DNA of 6,280 nucleotides from an uncultured Fibrobacter sp. (GTDB lineage Bacteria; Fibrobacterota; Fibrobacteria; Fibrobacterales; Fibrobacteraceae): positions 1 to 6,280 of the forward strand of contig CAMZFJ010000118.1 of assembly GCA_947306025.1 (NCBI GenBank), read 5' to 3'. Shown piece by piece: positions 1 to 6,280 of this stretch. The translations under genes were made by a program, and so were the position numbers. Each line of letters begins with the position of its first letter. Position 1 is the first letter of the stretch. The notes below the pieces were generated by a model, which was given only the letters and a program-made list of their open reading frames with translations, ran no database searches and was not told where the DNA came from.

Positions 1-348
1 GTTTGCAACCTAGGATTTAACGTAGTTGGTGAAGACAATATCATGTTTTTCCATTTAGGAGCCGACTCAACATGCACCGATCTCCTTACAAGTTCGTTCG
101 CCCCCAAAAGCAATCCTGAAGCCCCAGATACAACAGCCTGGTTTTTCTTGATAGAAAATCAAGAAAAAATGGGTCCCCTGTCTCTGACATTAGCAAGTTC
201 TTTAGCTATGCTTGCAGTCAATAGCGGAACTCAAGTTGATATTATCTATAAGAGCGTCGACAATACAGCTTTTGGCGGAATTAATAACGCTTTTGGCCGA
301 ATAAAACCTTTATCAATACGATTAATTCAGACACCAATTGGTCAATAA
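1..348 (+). CDS. Small protein of unknown function, 5'-truncated by the window edge
   Basis: The frame is open from the first base to a TAA at 346-348, giving 115 visible residues. An in-frame ATG at 43 exists, but the frame continues upstream without a stop and residues after that ATG do not look like a signal peptide, so the gene probably begins outside the window. Visible features are a CNLGF segment at the edge, a CTDLL segment, an AWFFLIE strand, a hydrophobic LTLASSLAMLAVNSGTQVDI segment, and a final strand KPLSIRLI. This order (aromatic strand, Ala/Leu-rich helix ending in SGTQV, closing strand) loosely resembles short secreted bacterial proteins with a LLLAAxxxGKxV core, including those related to the B subunit of subtilase-type toxins. 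That is pattern resemblance only. The gene ends 32 bases before the lipoprotein gene at 381 with no terminator between, so they may share a transcript. Function not recognised. Confidence 0.6.
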   Translation, partial: VCNLGFNVVGEDNIMFFHLGADSTCTDLLTSSFAPKSNPEAPDTTAWFFLIENQEKMGPLSLTLASSLAMLAVNSGTQVDIIYKSVDNTAFGGINNAFGRIKPLSIRLIQTPIGQ

Positions 349-370
349 TCAGTATATATTTACTATAGTT

Positions 371-375
371 GGAGG
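371..375 (+). promoter_or_regulatory. Shine-Dalgarno GGAGG deciding the start at 381
   Basis: GGAGG lies 5 bases before the ATG at 381. An in-frame TTG at 369 overlaps this motif and would add four residues ahead of a normal lipoprotein signal peptide, so the ATG at 381 is preferred. Confidence 0.8.
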
Positions 376-380
376 CGGTT

Positions 381-1904
381 ATGAGAAAACACCAAAATAT
401 TCTACTCTCAGGGGTTATATCAATCCTTATATTCGCTTGCAGCGATGAAAACCCCACTGTTTTTCCTGCAGAAAGAATAGCAGACAATTCATCCAGTTCT
501 TTTATAAATGAATTGTCGTCTTCCGAAATCGTCATTTCATCCTCCAGCAATTTCGAAGCAAGTTCCTCTAGCTGGGAACCTTATTCTTACGGCGAACTGA
601 TTGACAAACGAGATAGACATGTGTATAAAACCATCAAAATCGGCGAACAGACATGGATGGCAGAGAACTTGAATTTTGATTATCATAACAGAATGGCTTC
701 GGTTCTAGCGCTGACATTGCCCAGTTTATGTTATAACAACAGTCGCGATAGTTGCGCAAAATATGGGAGACTTTATTCTTGGTCCACAGCCATGGATAGT
801 GCCGCAGTATATGGCCAAACAGGAATCAGTTGTGGCATCTGGAGAGACGGTTTACAAGGCTCGTGCAAAAACGATGCGTACAATTATACAAGGGGAGCCT
901 GTCCAGAGAACTGGCACATTCCAAATGAATCCGATATAAACAATTTCATCAAATTCGCCAAAGAATCTCCCAAAAACATTGAATGGTTAAATCACTACTG
1001 GCTTTATGGAGAAAATGAAAATATCAAGTATGAGTTACTTTCACAATATGGATTTTTTTGGTCTTCAATAGAATCTGATAGCAGTAAGGCAATGGCTCTA
1101 GGAGTAATAGAAAAAAATTTCAATCAATTTGATGCACAGAAACAAAGTTTTTACTTCATTCGTTGTGTCAAGGATGAAAAACCTCTTATCGTATCAGATT
1201 ACGGCACAATGACGGACGAACGTGACGGTCAAGTCTACAAAACCGTGAAAATCGGCGACCAATGGTGGATGGCAGAGAATTTGAATTATGCATACACTGA
1301 TCCAATAATTATGGATTATGGACTTGTCCTTGAGGATTCTGCAAGTTTTTGCTACAACAACGAACCTGACAGTTGTGCAAAATATGGAAGACTTTACGCT
1401 TGGGACGCGGCTATGGATTGCGAAAACAACATCTATTGCTTTTACGATCCTAACGAAGACTCCAAATCCCGTGGAATTTGCCCTGAAAAATGGCACATTC
1501 CATCCGTCAATGAATGGAAGACTTTAATCGCCTATGCAAATAATTTTGCCATAGATCTAAAATCAACTAGCGGTTGGCTTGATGACGGCAACGGTTCTGA
1601 CGTTTTCGGATTTAATCTATTACCCGCTGGTTTTTTCAACATGCTACATCCTGAAAATCACGCATACCTTGGACAGGGCAAAAAATTACGGACCTCACTC
1701 GAATCCGTAGGCAGATTCACATATTTCGTGACTCAGATGCCAGCGTCTTTTGTTGCTTGTTTAGGTTATGGATGTACTTCTTCTTATGATGCTGCCTACG
1801 TTTTCAGTATTTCAAGTAAAGATCGTCAAGTCATTTTTGAAGCAATGGAAAAAGATTATGCAGTATCCGTCCGGTGCATAAAGAATTCTACGGAGTCGGA
1901 ATAA
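381..1904 (+). CDS. Lipoprotein with two Fibrobacter major paralogous (FISUMP) domains
   Basis: The product has 507 residues and starts at the ATG behind GGAGG. Residues 1-20 form a lipoprotein signal peptide ending IFAC, with Cys20 as lipid-anchor site; export to the cell envelope is inferred. Residues 21-70 form a linker with Ser runs at 37-40, 46-48, 53-56 and 61-64, typical of Fibrobacter surface proteins. Two FISUMP domains follow (about 71-262 and 275-499). Each opens with a VYKTxKIGxQxWMAENLN block, continues with CYNN...CAKYGRLYxW and a CPExWHIP motif, and closes with VRC or IRC. The second copy has the GFNLLPAG block (about 409-417) usual for the family; the first lacks it and is about 30 residues shorter. 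FISUMP proteins are abundant in Fibrobacter; I know of no established function. The stop codon abuts a hairpin terminator. Base composition is AT-rich compared with the gene at 1956-4637. Family call is firm, role unknown. Confidence 0.9.
   Translation: MRKHQNILLSGVISILIFACSDENPTVFPAERIADNSSSSFINELSSSEIVISSSSNFEASSSSWEPYSYGELIDKRDRHVYKTIKIGEQTWMAENLNFDYHNRMASVLALTLPSLCYNNSRDSCAKYGRLYSWSTAMDSAAVYGQTGISCGIWRDGLQGSCKNDAYNYTRGACPENWHIPNESDINNFIKFAKESPKNIEWLNHYWLYGENENIKYELLSQYGFFWSSIESDSSKAMALGVIEKNFNQFDAQKQSFYFIRCVKDEKPLIVSDYGTMTDERDGQVYKTVKIGDQWWMAENLNYAYTDPIIMDYGLVLEDSASFCYNNEPDSCAKYGRLYAWDAAMDCENNIYCFYDPNEDSKSRGICPEKWHIPSVNEWKTLIAYANNFAIDLKSTSGWLDDGNGSDVFGFNLLPAGFFNMLHPENHAYLGQGKKLRTSLESVGRFTYFVTQMPASFVACLGYGCTSSYDAAYVFSISSKDRQVIFEAMEKDYAVSVRCIKNSTESE
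591..1877 (+). repeat. Internal in-frame duplication: two FISUMP domain copies
   Basis: Copy 1 spans about 591-1166 and copy 2 about 1203-1877. Similarity is still visible in the DNA: 636-675 matches 1248-1287 at 34 of 40 bases, and 750-782 matches 1371-1403 at 29 of 33 bases (hand alignment). Between and after these blocks the copies diverge strongly, and copy 1 lacks the segment equivalent to the LLPAG region of copy 2. This fits an old tandem domain duplication with selection on the conserved blocks. Confidence 0.8.
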
Positions 1905-1934
1905 CAAAAGTCCCCACAATTGTGAGGACTTTTG
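1905..1934. terminator. Bidirectional hairpin terminator between convergent genes
   Basis: The left arm CAAAAGTCC (1905-1913) pairs perfectly with GGACTTTTG (1926-1934). The interior continues the pairing except for one C/A mismatch at 1914/1925, giving about 13-14 pairs around an AATT loop. The arm ends are A-rich on the left and T-rich on the right, so a transcript from either strand ends its hairpin in a U run. It begins at the base after the upstream stop codon and lies 21 bases beyond the end of the minus-strand gene at 1956, so it can serve both convergent genes. Confidence 0.8.
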
Positions 1935-1955
1935 GAGGTGTCGAGGAGTGTTAAT

Positions 1956-4637
1956 TTACAAGCCGTTTTTGTTGAAGAGTGTGTAGCCGCGAGGGAGGCC
2001 GTCTTGGAATAGGCGAACAATGTAATTGCCATTCTTGAGGCCTGCGATATCAACGTTAAAGTTGTTTGCACCGGCTGCGAGAACTTGTGATTGTTTTAGG
2101 CGCCCGTCCATCGAATAGATCTTTACGCTCATCGTTTTTGAAAGCGGGAGTGACGATTCGATTTGGAGTGTTTGCGATGTGGCGCGTACGCGGAGTCCCT
2201 GATTTGCGGCAGCAACTGTTTTGATGTTTACTGTTTCCGGCTTCGGCTTGTTGCGGAGGAGGCGCACGCTATAGATGCCGCCCACCATGCCGGAACTTGC
2301 CGTAAATGCAATGCGCACGATTTTTTTATTCTTCACCATTTTGTCCGGAATGGGGTACGTCACGTTCACGAATTCGTCTTTTTTCCAGCGGTTAGAAATG
2401 GTTTCGGTCGTGAGCTTTTCATCGTCAATCGTGATGTCGAATGTGCGAGTGCAGCCTTCGTTGCCCCAGTAGCGCACCATGAGGCTCAAGGAATCTTCGC
2501 TGTTCGTCTCGAATTCGTAACTGATGAGGCCGCCATCACCGCCGGAGCATTTACCGGCATCGCGGTAGAATTCGCCCTGGTGCGTGCCCGAGGTGGAATT
2601 TTCAGTTTTCATCTTGTGATCAACTTCTGGCTGTTGCTCGCCGGGAGCGACTTTGTCAACGGTCTTTTCGTCAAGCGCCAAAGCTTCTTTTTGCTCTTTT
2701 TCCAAGCGGTCAAGAATCGAGGGGTCCGTGAGCACCATCCAATACATCATGTAACGCGCATCGTGCACTTCGTAGAACGGCTGCAAAAGCAGGTTCGCAT
2801 CCTTTTGCTTCGCAAAAAGATAAGGCGCCTTGAAGTGCATCGGCTCGCCCTTCACGGGTTCCACCTTCGAGGGAATATCCTCTTTCTTGCTCGCGAGCAT
2901 CGGCGCCTGATCGAGCGCTTCCAGCGCTCCGGACGCGATATGACTCCAGCGACCATCATCTGCAACAAGACCGTTCAAGTTCGCCGTTCCCGTCTTTGCC
3001 GAAAGCACAATCGGGCCGTGCAAAAGCGCTACGTAATCGGTCACGCCCGGCAAATCTTCGACATGCGTGTACATCGGGTAAAGCACTTCGACGACATCGC
3101 CCGACTTCCAGGACTTTCCTGCAGAAACATAGCTCGACGGCGTCGACTTTTTCACGACGGTATCGCCATTGACGATAACCTTGAAAGCATCTTCCTTGAC
3201 CCAGTACGGATGGCGGATTTGCATATCGAATTCGCCACTGCCCGTAATCGTGAACTTGGAACTTTCGCCCTTCGGGAAGGCAGTCTCTTGCTTGATTTTT
3301 ACGTTCTTGTCTTTCCAGTTCAACATGGATGCTGCAAAGAGGTTCACGTATAGCGAATTGCCATCTTTCGTATAAATAAACTGGTTGTACTTTGCCGGAT
3401 TTTCCATGCCGGAACCCACGCAACACCACATGCCTGCATTGACCTTGGAATACACGCGGTAATGGCGAGGACGCGCCGGAGTGAAGTACACGTAGCCGCC
3501 ATGTTCCGGGTGGATCGTCGAAAGGATGTGGTTGAACAGCGCACGTTCATAGAAGTCAGCGTAGCTCGCCTCATGCTTCATGTTGAACAAACGTTCCGTG
3601 AGTTTGAGCATGTTGTACGTATTGCAAGATTCCGGTCCTTCACGTTCTTCAACATACTTTTTGTGATTGTCAAGCGCCGGGAAATGTTCCGAGATACTAT
3701 TACCGCCAATCGCAATACTGCGCTTGTTCACAACCGTTTTCCAGAAATAATCGGAGCCTTTCACAAAAGTCTGGTCGCCCGAGAGTTCAGCAATTCGAGC
3801 AAAGCCAACAACTTTCGGAACCTGCGTATTCGCATGGACATTCGTCAAGTTATCGTTGCCCGCCGCCATCGGATTCAATAGCCACTGATGCGACCACTTC
3901 TTTGCGGCATTCAAATATTTCGTATCATTCGTGAGTTTATACGCATCAGCGTAAACTTCGGGCATGCCACCGTGTTCCGTGCCGAGCATCTGCTGCATCT
4001 TAGAATCGTTAAGGCCATTCGTAATCGTGATACCCCAATCGCAAAGTTTCAAGAACATCGTCTTTGCGCTCTCGTAACCCGCATAAACATAAGCATCGCG
4101 AAGACCCGCATAAAGCTTGTGGATATTGTACCACGGCACCCAATAACCATTTTGCGCGCCCGCATCACCATTTTTCATCTTGAGCCACATCGATTTGCCA
4201 TTCGGCACACCGCTAATGTACCCCACAAAATTTGCATCCTTGGAATTCTGGTCCTGAATTGTCTTGAGTTCCTTCAAGATGTATTCGAGGCGTTCCTTGA
4301 CCTGGACGTCATCGTTGTCTGCGTAATGCATCGCCAAGGCGCTCAGGTAATGCCCAAGCACATGGCCATCGAGCCCAGCCCAGTTCGGGAACTTACTCGC
4401 CTTCGGCTTCATTCCCGCTTCTTCGTAAAACGGAGCTAGCAAACGGTCCACATCGTAACTGAGGAGCGTTTCGACGTTCAAGTCCTGGCGTTCCTTAAGC
4501 ACGCCATCCAAAAGCTGCACATCCGACAACGCGAACATGTCGGGGTACAGCAAATCCTGCGAAAATCCAAGGCCGCAAGCAAGTCCCGTCAAAGCGAGAG
4601 CTGTGCGAACACGTTTACCAAACCATCCTAACTTCAT
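1956..4637 (-). CDS. Secreted GH127 beta-L-arabinofuranosidase with C-terminal sorting-like domain
   Basis: The product has 893 residues from the ATG at 4637. It likely hydrolyses terminal beta-L-arabinofuranosyl residues from plant glycans or hydroxyproline-rich glycoproteins. Residues 1-26 look like a type I signal peptide (cleavage near GFS/QD). The catalytic helical barrel (about 28-415) carries the family signatures GLDGHVLGHYLSALA, WYNIHK (His173) and HANTQ (His268). By comparison with the characterised Bifidobacterium enzyme HypBA1, Glu317 is the likely acid/base. Glu336, Cys338, Cys405 and Cys406 match the zinc ligands, with Cys405 (in MWCCVGSG) as nucleophile. Beta-domains follow, including PFYEVHDARYMMYW (620-633, DUF4986-like) and the family motif GEQQPEVDH (666-674). 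Then come a DUF6805-like sandwich (about 687-797) and a C-terminal domain (about 805-893) resembling type IX secretion sorting domains, with GLKNGNYIVRLF near the end. The gene is monocistronic or led by its own leader, as terminators flank it. Exact substrate is not visible. Confidence 0.93.
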   Translation of the reverse strand: MKLGWFGKRVRTALALTGLACGLGFSQDLLYPDMFALSDVQLLDGVLKERQDLNVETLLSYDVDRLLAPFYEEAGMKPKASKFPNWAGLDGHVLGHYLSALAMHYADNDDVQVKERLEYILKELKTIQDQNSKDANFVGYISGVPNGKSMWLKMKNGDAGAQNGYWVPWYNIHKLYAGLRDAYVYAGYESAKTMFLKLCDWGITITNGLNDSKMQQMLGTEHGGMPEVYADAYKLTNDTKYLNAAKKWSHQWLLNPMAAGNDNLTNVHANTQVPKVVGFARIAELSGDQTFVKGSDYFWKTVVNKRSIAIGGNSISEHFPALDNHKKYVEEREGPESCNTYNMLKLTERLFNMKHEASYADFYERALFNHILSTIHPEHGGYVYFTPARPRHYRVYSKVNAGMWCCVGSGMENPAKYNQFIYTKDGNSLYVNLFAASMLNWKDKNVKIKQETAFPKGESSKFTITGSGEFDMQIRHPYWVKEDAFKVIVNGDTVVKKSTPSSYVSAGKSWKSGDVVEVLYPMYTHVEDLPGVTDYVALLHGPIVLSAKTGTANLNGLVADDGRWSHIASGALEALDQAPMLASKKEDIPSKVEPVKGEPMHFKAPYLFAKQKDANLLLQPFYEVHDARYMMYWMVLTDPSILDRLEKEQKEALALDEKTVDKVAPGEQQPEVDHKMKTENSTSGTHQGEFYRDAGKCSGGDGGLISYEFETNSEDSLSLMVRYWGNEGCTRTFDITIDDEKLTTETISNRWKKDEFVNVTYPIPDKMVKNKKIVRIAFTASSGMVGGIYSVRLLRNKPKPETVNIKTVAAANQGLRVRATSQTLQIESSLPLSKTMSVKIYSMDGRLKQSQVLAAGANNFNVDIAGLKNGNYIVRLFQDGLPRGYTLFNKNGL

Positions 4638-4642
4638 TGTTT

Positions 4643-4648
4643 CCACCT
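4643..4648 (-). promoter_or_regulatory. Shine-Dalgarno AGGTGG deciding the start at 4637
   Basis: On the minus strand AGGTGG ends 5 bases before the ATG at 4637. A GTG at 4646 in the same frame lies inside this motif and would add three residues; it is therefore an unlikely start. Confidence 0.8.
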
Positions 4649-4654
4649 TTTTTT

Positions 4655-4678
4655 AAAAATCCCCGTCTGCGCGGGGAT
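4655..4678 (-). promoter_or_regulatory. GC-rich hairpin plus T-tract in the leader of the GH127 gene
   Basis: Read on the minus strand, ATCCCCG (4678-4672) pairs with CGGGGAT (4665-4659) around a 6-base loop, then four more T (4658-4655) complete a run of five. This has the form of an intrinsic terminator but lies only 7 bases before the ribosome-binding site of the GH127 gene and downstream of another terminator. It could be an attenuator, a second read-through block, or a copy of an interspersed palindrome: the TCATCCCCGCG...CGGGGAT form resembles REP-like repeats seen in many genomes. The structure is clear; the role is open. Confidence 0.55.
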
Positions 4679-4719
4679 GACGATGCAAAGAGCACCAACC
4701 CTGATTAGAAAATAGATTG

Positions 4720-4744
4720 AAAAAAGGCGCCCTCTAAGGCGCCT
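4720..4744 (-). terminator. Intrinsic terminator after the regulator-lipoprotein operon
   Basis: On the minus strand AGGCGCC (4744-4738) pairs with GGCGCCT (4731-4725) across a 6-base loop, followed by a T run (4725-4720). It lies 34 bases beyond the lipoprotein stop codon at 4779, the usual place for a Rho-independent terminator, and separates this operon from the GH127 gene downstream. Confidence 0.88.
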
Positions 4745-4778
4745 CATTAAATAGTTTTGACAATTCTACAAAAGGGTT

Positions 4779-5429
4779 TTACAATCCAAAGGAATTTAAG
4801 GAAACGCTCTCACCGCAATCAGATTTCGATTCCAAGGTGAATTCGCTCAAAACCGATTCAAAAACGGCATCTCCTTCTGTGTAAGCGCAATAAGCATCCA
4901 AATTTCCCTTATCATCGCATGATCCAACAAACGGGTCCTCTGCTGTTTTAATCAGGCACAAGCTCTTGAAATTTTCAAAGACAGTTTCACATTCAGCACC
5001 GAAATTATTCAACACAATACTTCGTTCTACACGATTGCCCGGTCCAAGCTTGAACTTTGTAGAATACGATTTTGCATCTCCAGCGCAAGATGCCGCCGCT
5101 CCTTTTTCTTCACCATAAACAAGAATTTTTCCATCTGATTTAGAAGCAGCACCACTCTTAGTTTCAATAGCTACAACTTCCGTAACCTTCGTATCGAATG
5201 CTATTTTAACAGATTTTGACAATCCTTCCTCGGCAGCCGACGAACTGCTTTCCGGATTTACACTAATCTCTGGTTGGTTAATCCAACCTGAAGAACTGCT
5301 GCACTCCGAAGAACTACTATCCCCACCCACCGCAAGCGGATTTGCGTTTGGGTCAACAGTTCCACTAGAGCATGCAACCAATGCAAGCCACGATACGAAT
5401 CCAATTAAATAAAAACACTTTTTAAGCAT
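4779..5429 (-). CDS. Small cysteine-containing lipoprotein with Ser runs, function unknown
   Basis: The product has 216 residues. The ATG at 5429 is chosen because it begins a textbook lipoprotein signal peptide, MLKK then a hydrophobic stretch ending LVAC, with Cys20 as anchor; a longer frame to 5522 would lie inside the upstream gene and bury that signal. A weak GGGAAG sits 4 bases upstream. After Cys20 comes a low-complexity linker with Ser runs at 38-41, 44-47 and 61-64. A compact domain (about 72-216) follows with predicted beta strands (SVKIAFD, KILVYG, ERSIVLNNFG) and cysteines at 115, 147, 158, 171, 181 and 205. Cys43 lies in the linker. An even set of six cysteines in an exported domain suggests disulfides, which is inference. 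The start overlaps the stop of the TIGR02147-type gene by 8 bases, implying coupled translation and a linked role. No family recognised beyond the Fibrobacter-style lipoprotein layout. Confidence 0.85.
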   Translation of the reverse strand: MLKKCFYLIGFVSWLALVACSSGTVDPNANPLAVGGDSSSSECSSSSGWINQPEISVNPESSSSAAEEGLSKSVKIAFDTKVTEVVAIETKSGAASKSDGKILVYGEEKGAAASCAGDAKSYSTKFKLGPGNRVERSIVLNNFGAECETVFENFKSLCLIKTAEDPFVGSCDDKGNLDAYCAYTEGDAVFESVLSEFTLESKSDCGESVSLNSFGL

Positions 5430-6255
5430 GTTTCTTCCCAACGATTTTATTGGTGACGGGAAAAAATTGAAAATTAATTCTACACACTTGATCAAAATTA
5501 CCACATTCATTCGCAATTGCAACTACTTTTTTGCAACAAGCCTTAATTTCTTCGACAATTCTCTTATAAGCGTCTTGATTTACGCCAAGAGTAATGCCGT
5601 TAAAGAAGCGTTCGCTTGCTGAATAGCGGTCCACGGCACGAGCGGCCATAATCGCCATCTCTTTGTGCATGGCACGGATTGCAATGGGGAGAGATTCCTT
5701 GGAACCGATAACCGTCTGCGCGGTCTGCGAGTAAACTTTTTCGTCTTCTTTTTTCAAGAAGCCGGCCTTCACGAGGAAACTGAGCACATCACTCACTTCT
5801 TCTGCAGAAACGTATTCCTTGCATTCTTCGGCAATATCGCGAGGGGTCGCCCCCGGCATGAGCGGGGCGAGTTCACGGATAACCGGATATTTCCAAGATT
5901 CGTAATACTGGAACGCCTCTTTATCGACAACGCGAACCTCGTGCTCCAATGCTATACGCTGCATTTCGAGGAGCGCCGCACGCTGGGATTCATTATTCTC
6001 GGCATTCCCGTAAGCGACAAGCTGGTAAAAATATTGCTCTTCGTAGTCAACGAGTCCCATGGATTTTGCCACTTGGCAAGCCTTAATTTTGCTGAGCTTG
6101 CTCTGCCCCATGCAAACGAGCTTCAAGAAATTCGGCGAAGAAAACCCGGCATTTCGGCAAAACTCGCGCCACGAGAACGAACCTAGACGCTTGCGTTCGT
6201 CGTAGTATTCCTGCAAATAGACGTGGTAATCCCGGTACTCAAAAATGGACTTCAT
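5422..6255 (-). CDS. TIGR02147/DUF4423-type protein, putative DNA-binding regulator
   Basis: The product has 277 residues, matching the family's usual length of about 280. The ATG at 6255 gives the family-typical opening MKSIFEYRDYHVYLQEYYDE; a TTG nine bases earlier would add three residues. No Shine-Dalgarno motif is visible in the 25 AT-rich bases upstream. Residues about 28-55 (SWREFCRNAGFSSPNFLKLV and following) look like a helix-turn-helix of the XRE kind, followed by AKSMGL and an EEQYFYQLV helix that are common in this family. The C-terminal part (about 195-270) has RFFNGITLGV, an amphipathic EEIKACCKKV helix and INFQFFPVT, matching the usual closing motifs. No signal peptide or membrane segment is seen, so a cytoplasmic location is expected. 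The family was defined from Fibrobacter paralogs and is not characterised to my knowledge; DNA binding is inferred. It is the first gene of an operon with the lipoprotein at 4779-5429. Confidence 0.9.
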   Translation of the reverse strand: MKSIFEYRDYHVYLQEYYDERKRLGSFSWREFCRNAGFSSPNFLKLVCMGQSKLSKIKACQVAKSMGLVDYEEQYFYQLVAYGNAENNESQRAALLEMQRIALEHEVRVVDKEAFQYYESWKYPVIRELAPLMPGATPRDIAEECKEYVSAEEVSDVLSFLVKAGFLKKEDEKVYSQTAQTVIGSKESLPIAIRAMHKEMAIMAARAVDRYSASERFFNGITLGVNQDAYKRIVEEIKACCKKVVAIANECGNFDQVCRINFQFFPVTNKIVGKKHA

Positions 6256-6280
6256 AATACACAAAATAAATTTTTACAAT

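Noticed and set aside
333..342. Palindrome ACCAATTGGT at the end of the first gene
   Set aside because: Ten bases only, inside coding sequence, without a spacer or a second copy; chance is enough to explain it.
338..366. Possible promoter TTGGTC - 17 bases - TACTAT ahead of the FISUMP gene
   Set aside because: Matches to consensus are poor (3/6 and 4/6), and the implied start of transcription would fall in the ribosome-binding site.
2913..2929. Perfect inverted repeat GAGCGCT-TCC-AGCGCTC
   Set aside because: It lies inside the GH127 coding region, has no T-tract, and is explained by codons for an ALEALDQ-type stretch; no regulatory role can be supported.
2163..3353. Long plus-strand open frame of 396 codons opposite the GH127 gene
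   Set aside because: It lies fully antisense to a gene with strong family motifs. Its product is rich in His, Arg, Val and Phe without a recognisable domain, as expected from a shadow frame. The same applies to the plus-strand frames at 3462-3881, 3888-4439 and 5665-6186.
4565..4637. GLAC in the GH127 signal peptide as a lipobox
   Set aside because: Position -3 is Gly rather than Leu, and the hydrophobic core continues past the Cys to a better type I cleavage site near residue 26.
5430..5522. Longer start for the lipoprotein at 5522
   Set aside because: The extra 31 residues lie within the regulator gene and would place the lipoprotein signal peptide internally; the ATG at 5429 fits the lipobox distance.

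Overview
The window most likely comes from a Fibrobacter species (phylum Fibrobacterota, gut or rumen polysaccharide degraders). Three gene families point there independently. One gene carries two Fibrobacter-type paralogous domains (FISUMP, TIGR02145-like). Another encodes a TIGR02147/DUF4423-type protein, a family first described as a Fibrobacter succinogenes paralogous set. Two lipoproteins have the runs of four serines after the lipid-anchor cysteine that are typical of Fibrobacter surface proteins. The species cannot be named from the sequence alone.

Layout, left to right. Positions 1-348 (+) hold the 3' end of a small gene cut by the window edge. Positions 381-1904 (+) encode a lipoprotein with a Ser-rich linker and two FISUMP domains. 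A bidirectional hairpin terminator (1905-1934) sits directly after its stop codon and separates it from the convergent gene on the minus strand. Positions 1956-4637 (-) encode a large secreted GH127-type beta-L-arabinofuranosidase with an intact Zn/Cys active site, accessory beta-domains and a type IX-secretion-like C-terminal domain. Its short leader contains a GC-rich hairpin followed by a T-tract. A second, classical intrinsic terminator (4720-4744) closes the upstream minus-strand unit. That unit is a two-gene operon: a TIGR02147-type putative regulator (5422-6255) followed by a small cysteine-containing lipoprotein (4779-5429), whose start overlaps the regulator's stop by 8 bases.

Functionally this is a stretch of cell-envelope and secreted proteins. 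The arabinofuranosidase is the only gene whose biochemistry can be stated with confidence: removal of beta-L-arabinofuranosyl residues from plant glycans or glycoproteins. The FISUMP lipoprotein and the regulator/lipoprotein pair are recognisable families with no function known to me. The overlapping regulator-lipoprotein pair is the best candidate here for an undescribed module. I see no mobile element, CRISPR array, tRNA or rRNA. No stretch longer than 300 bases lacks a gene.
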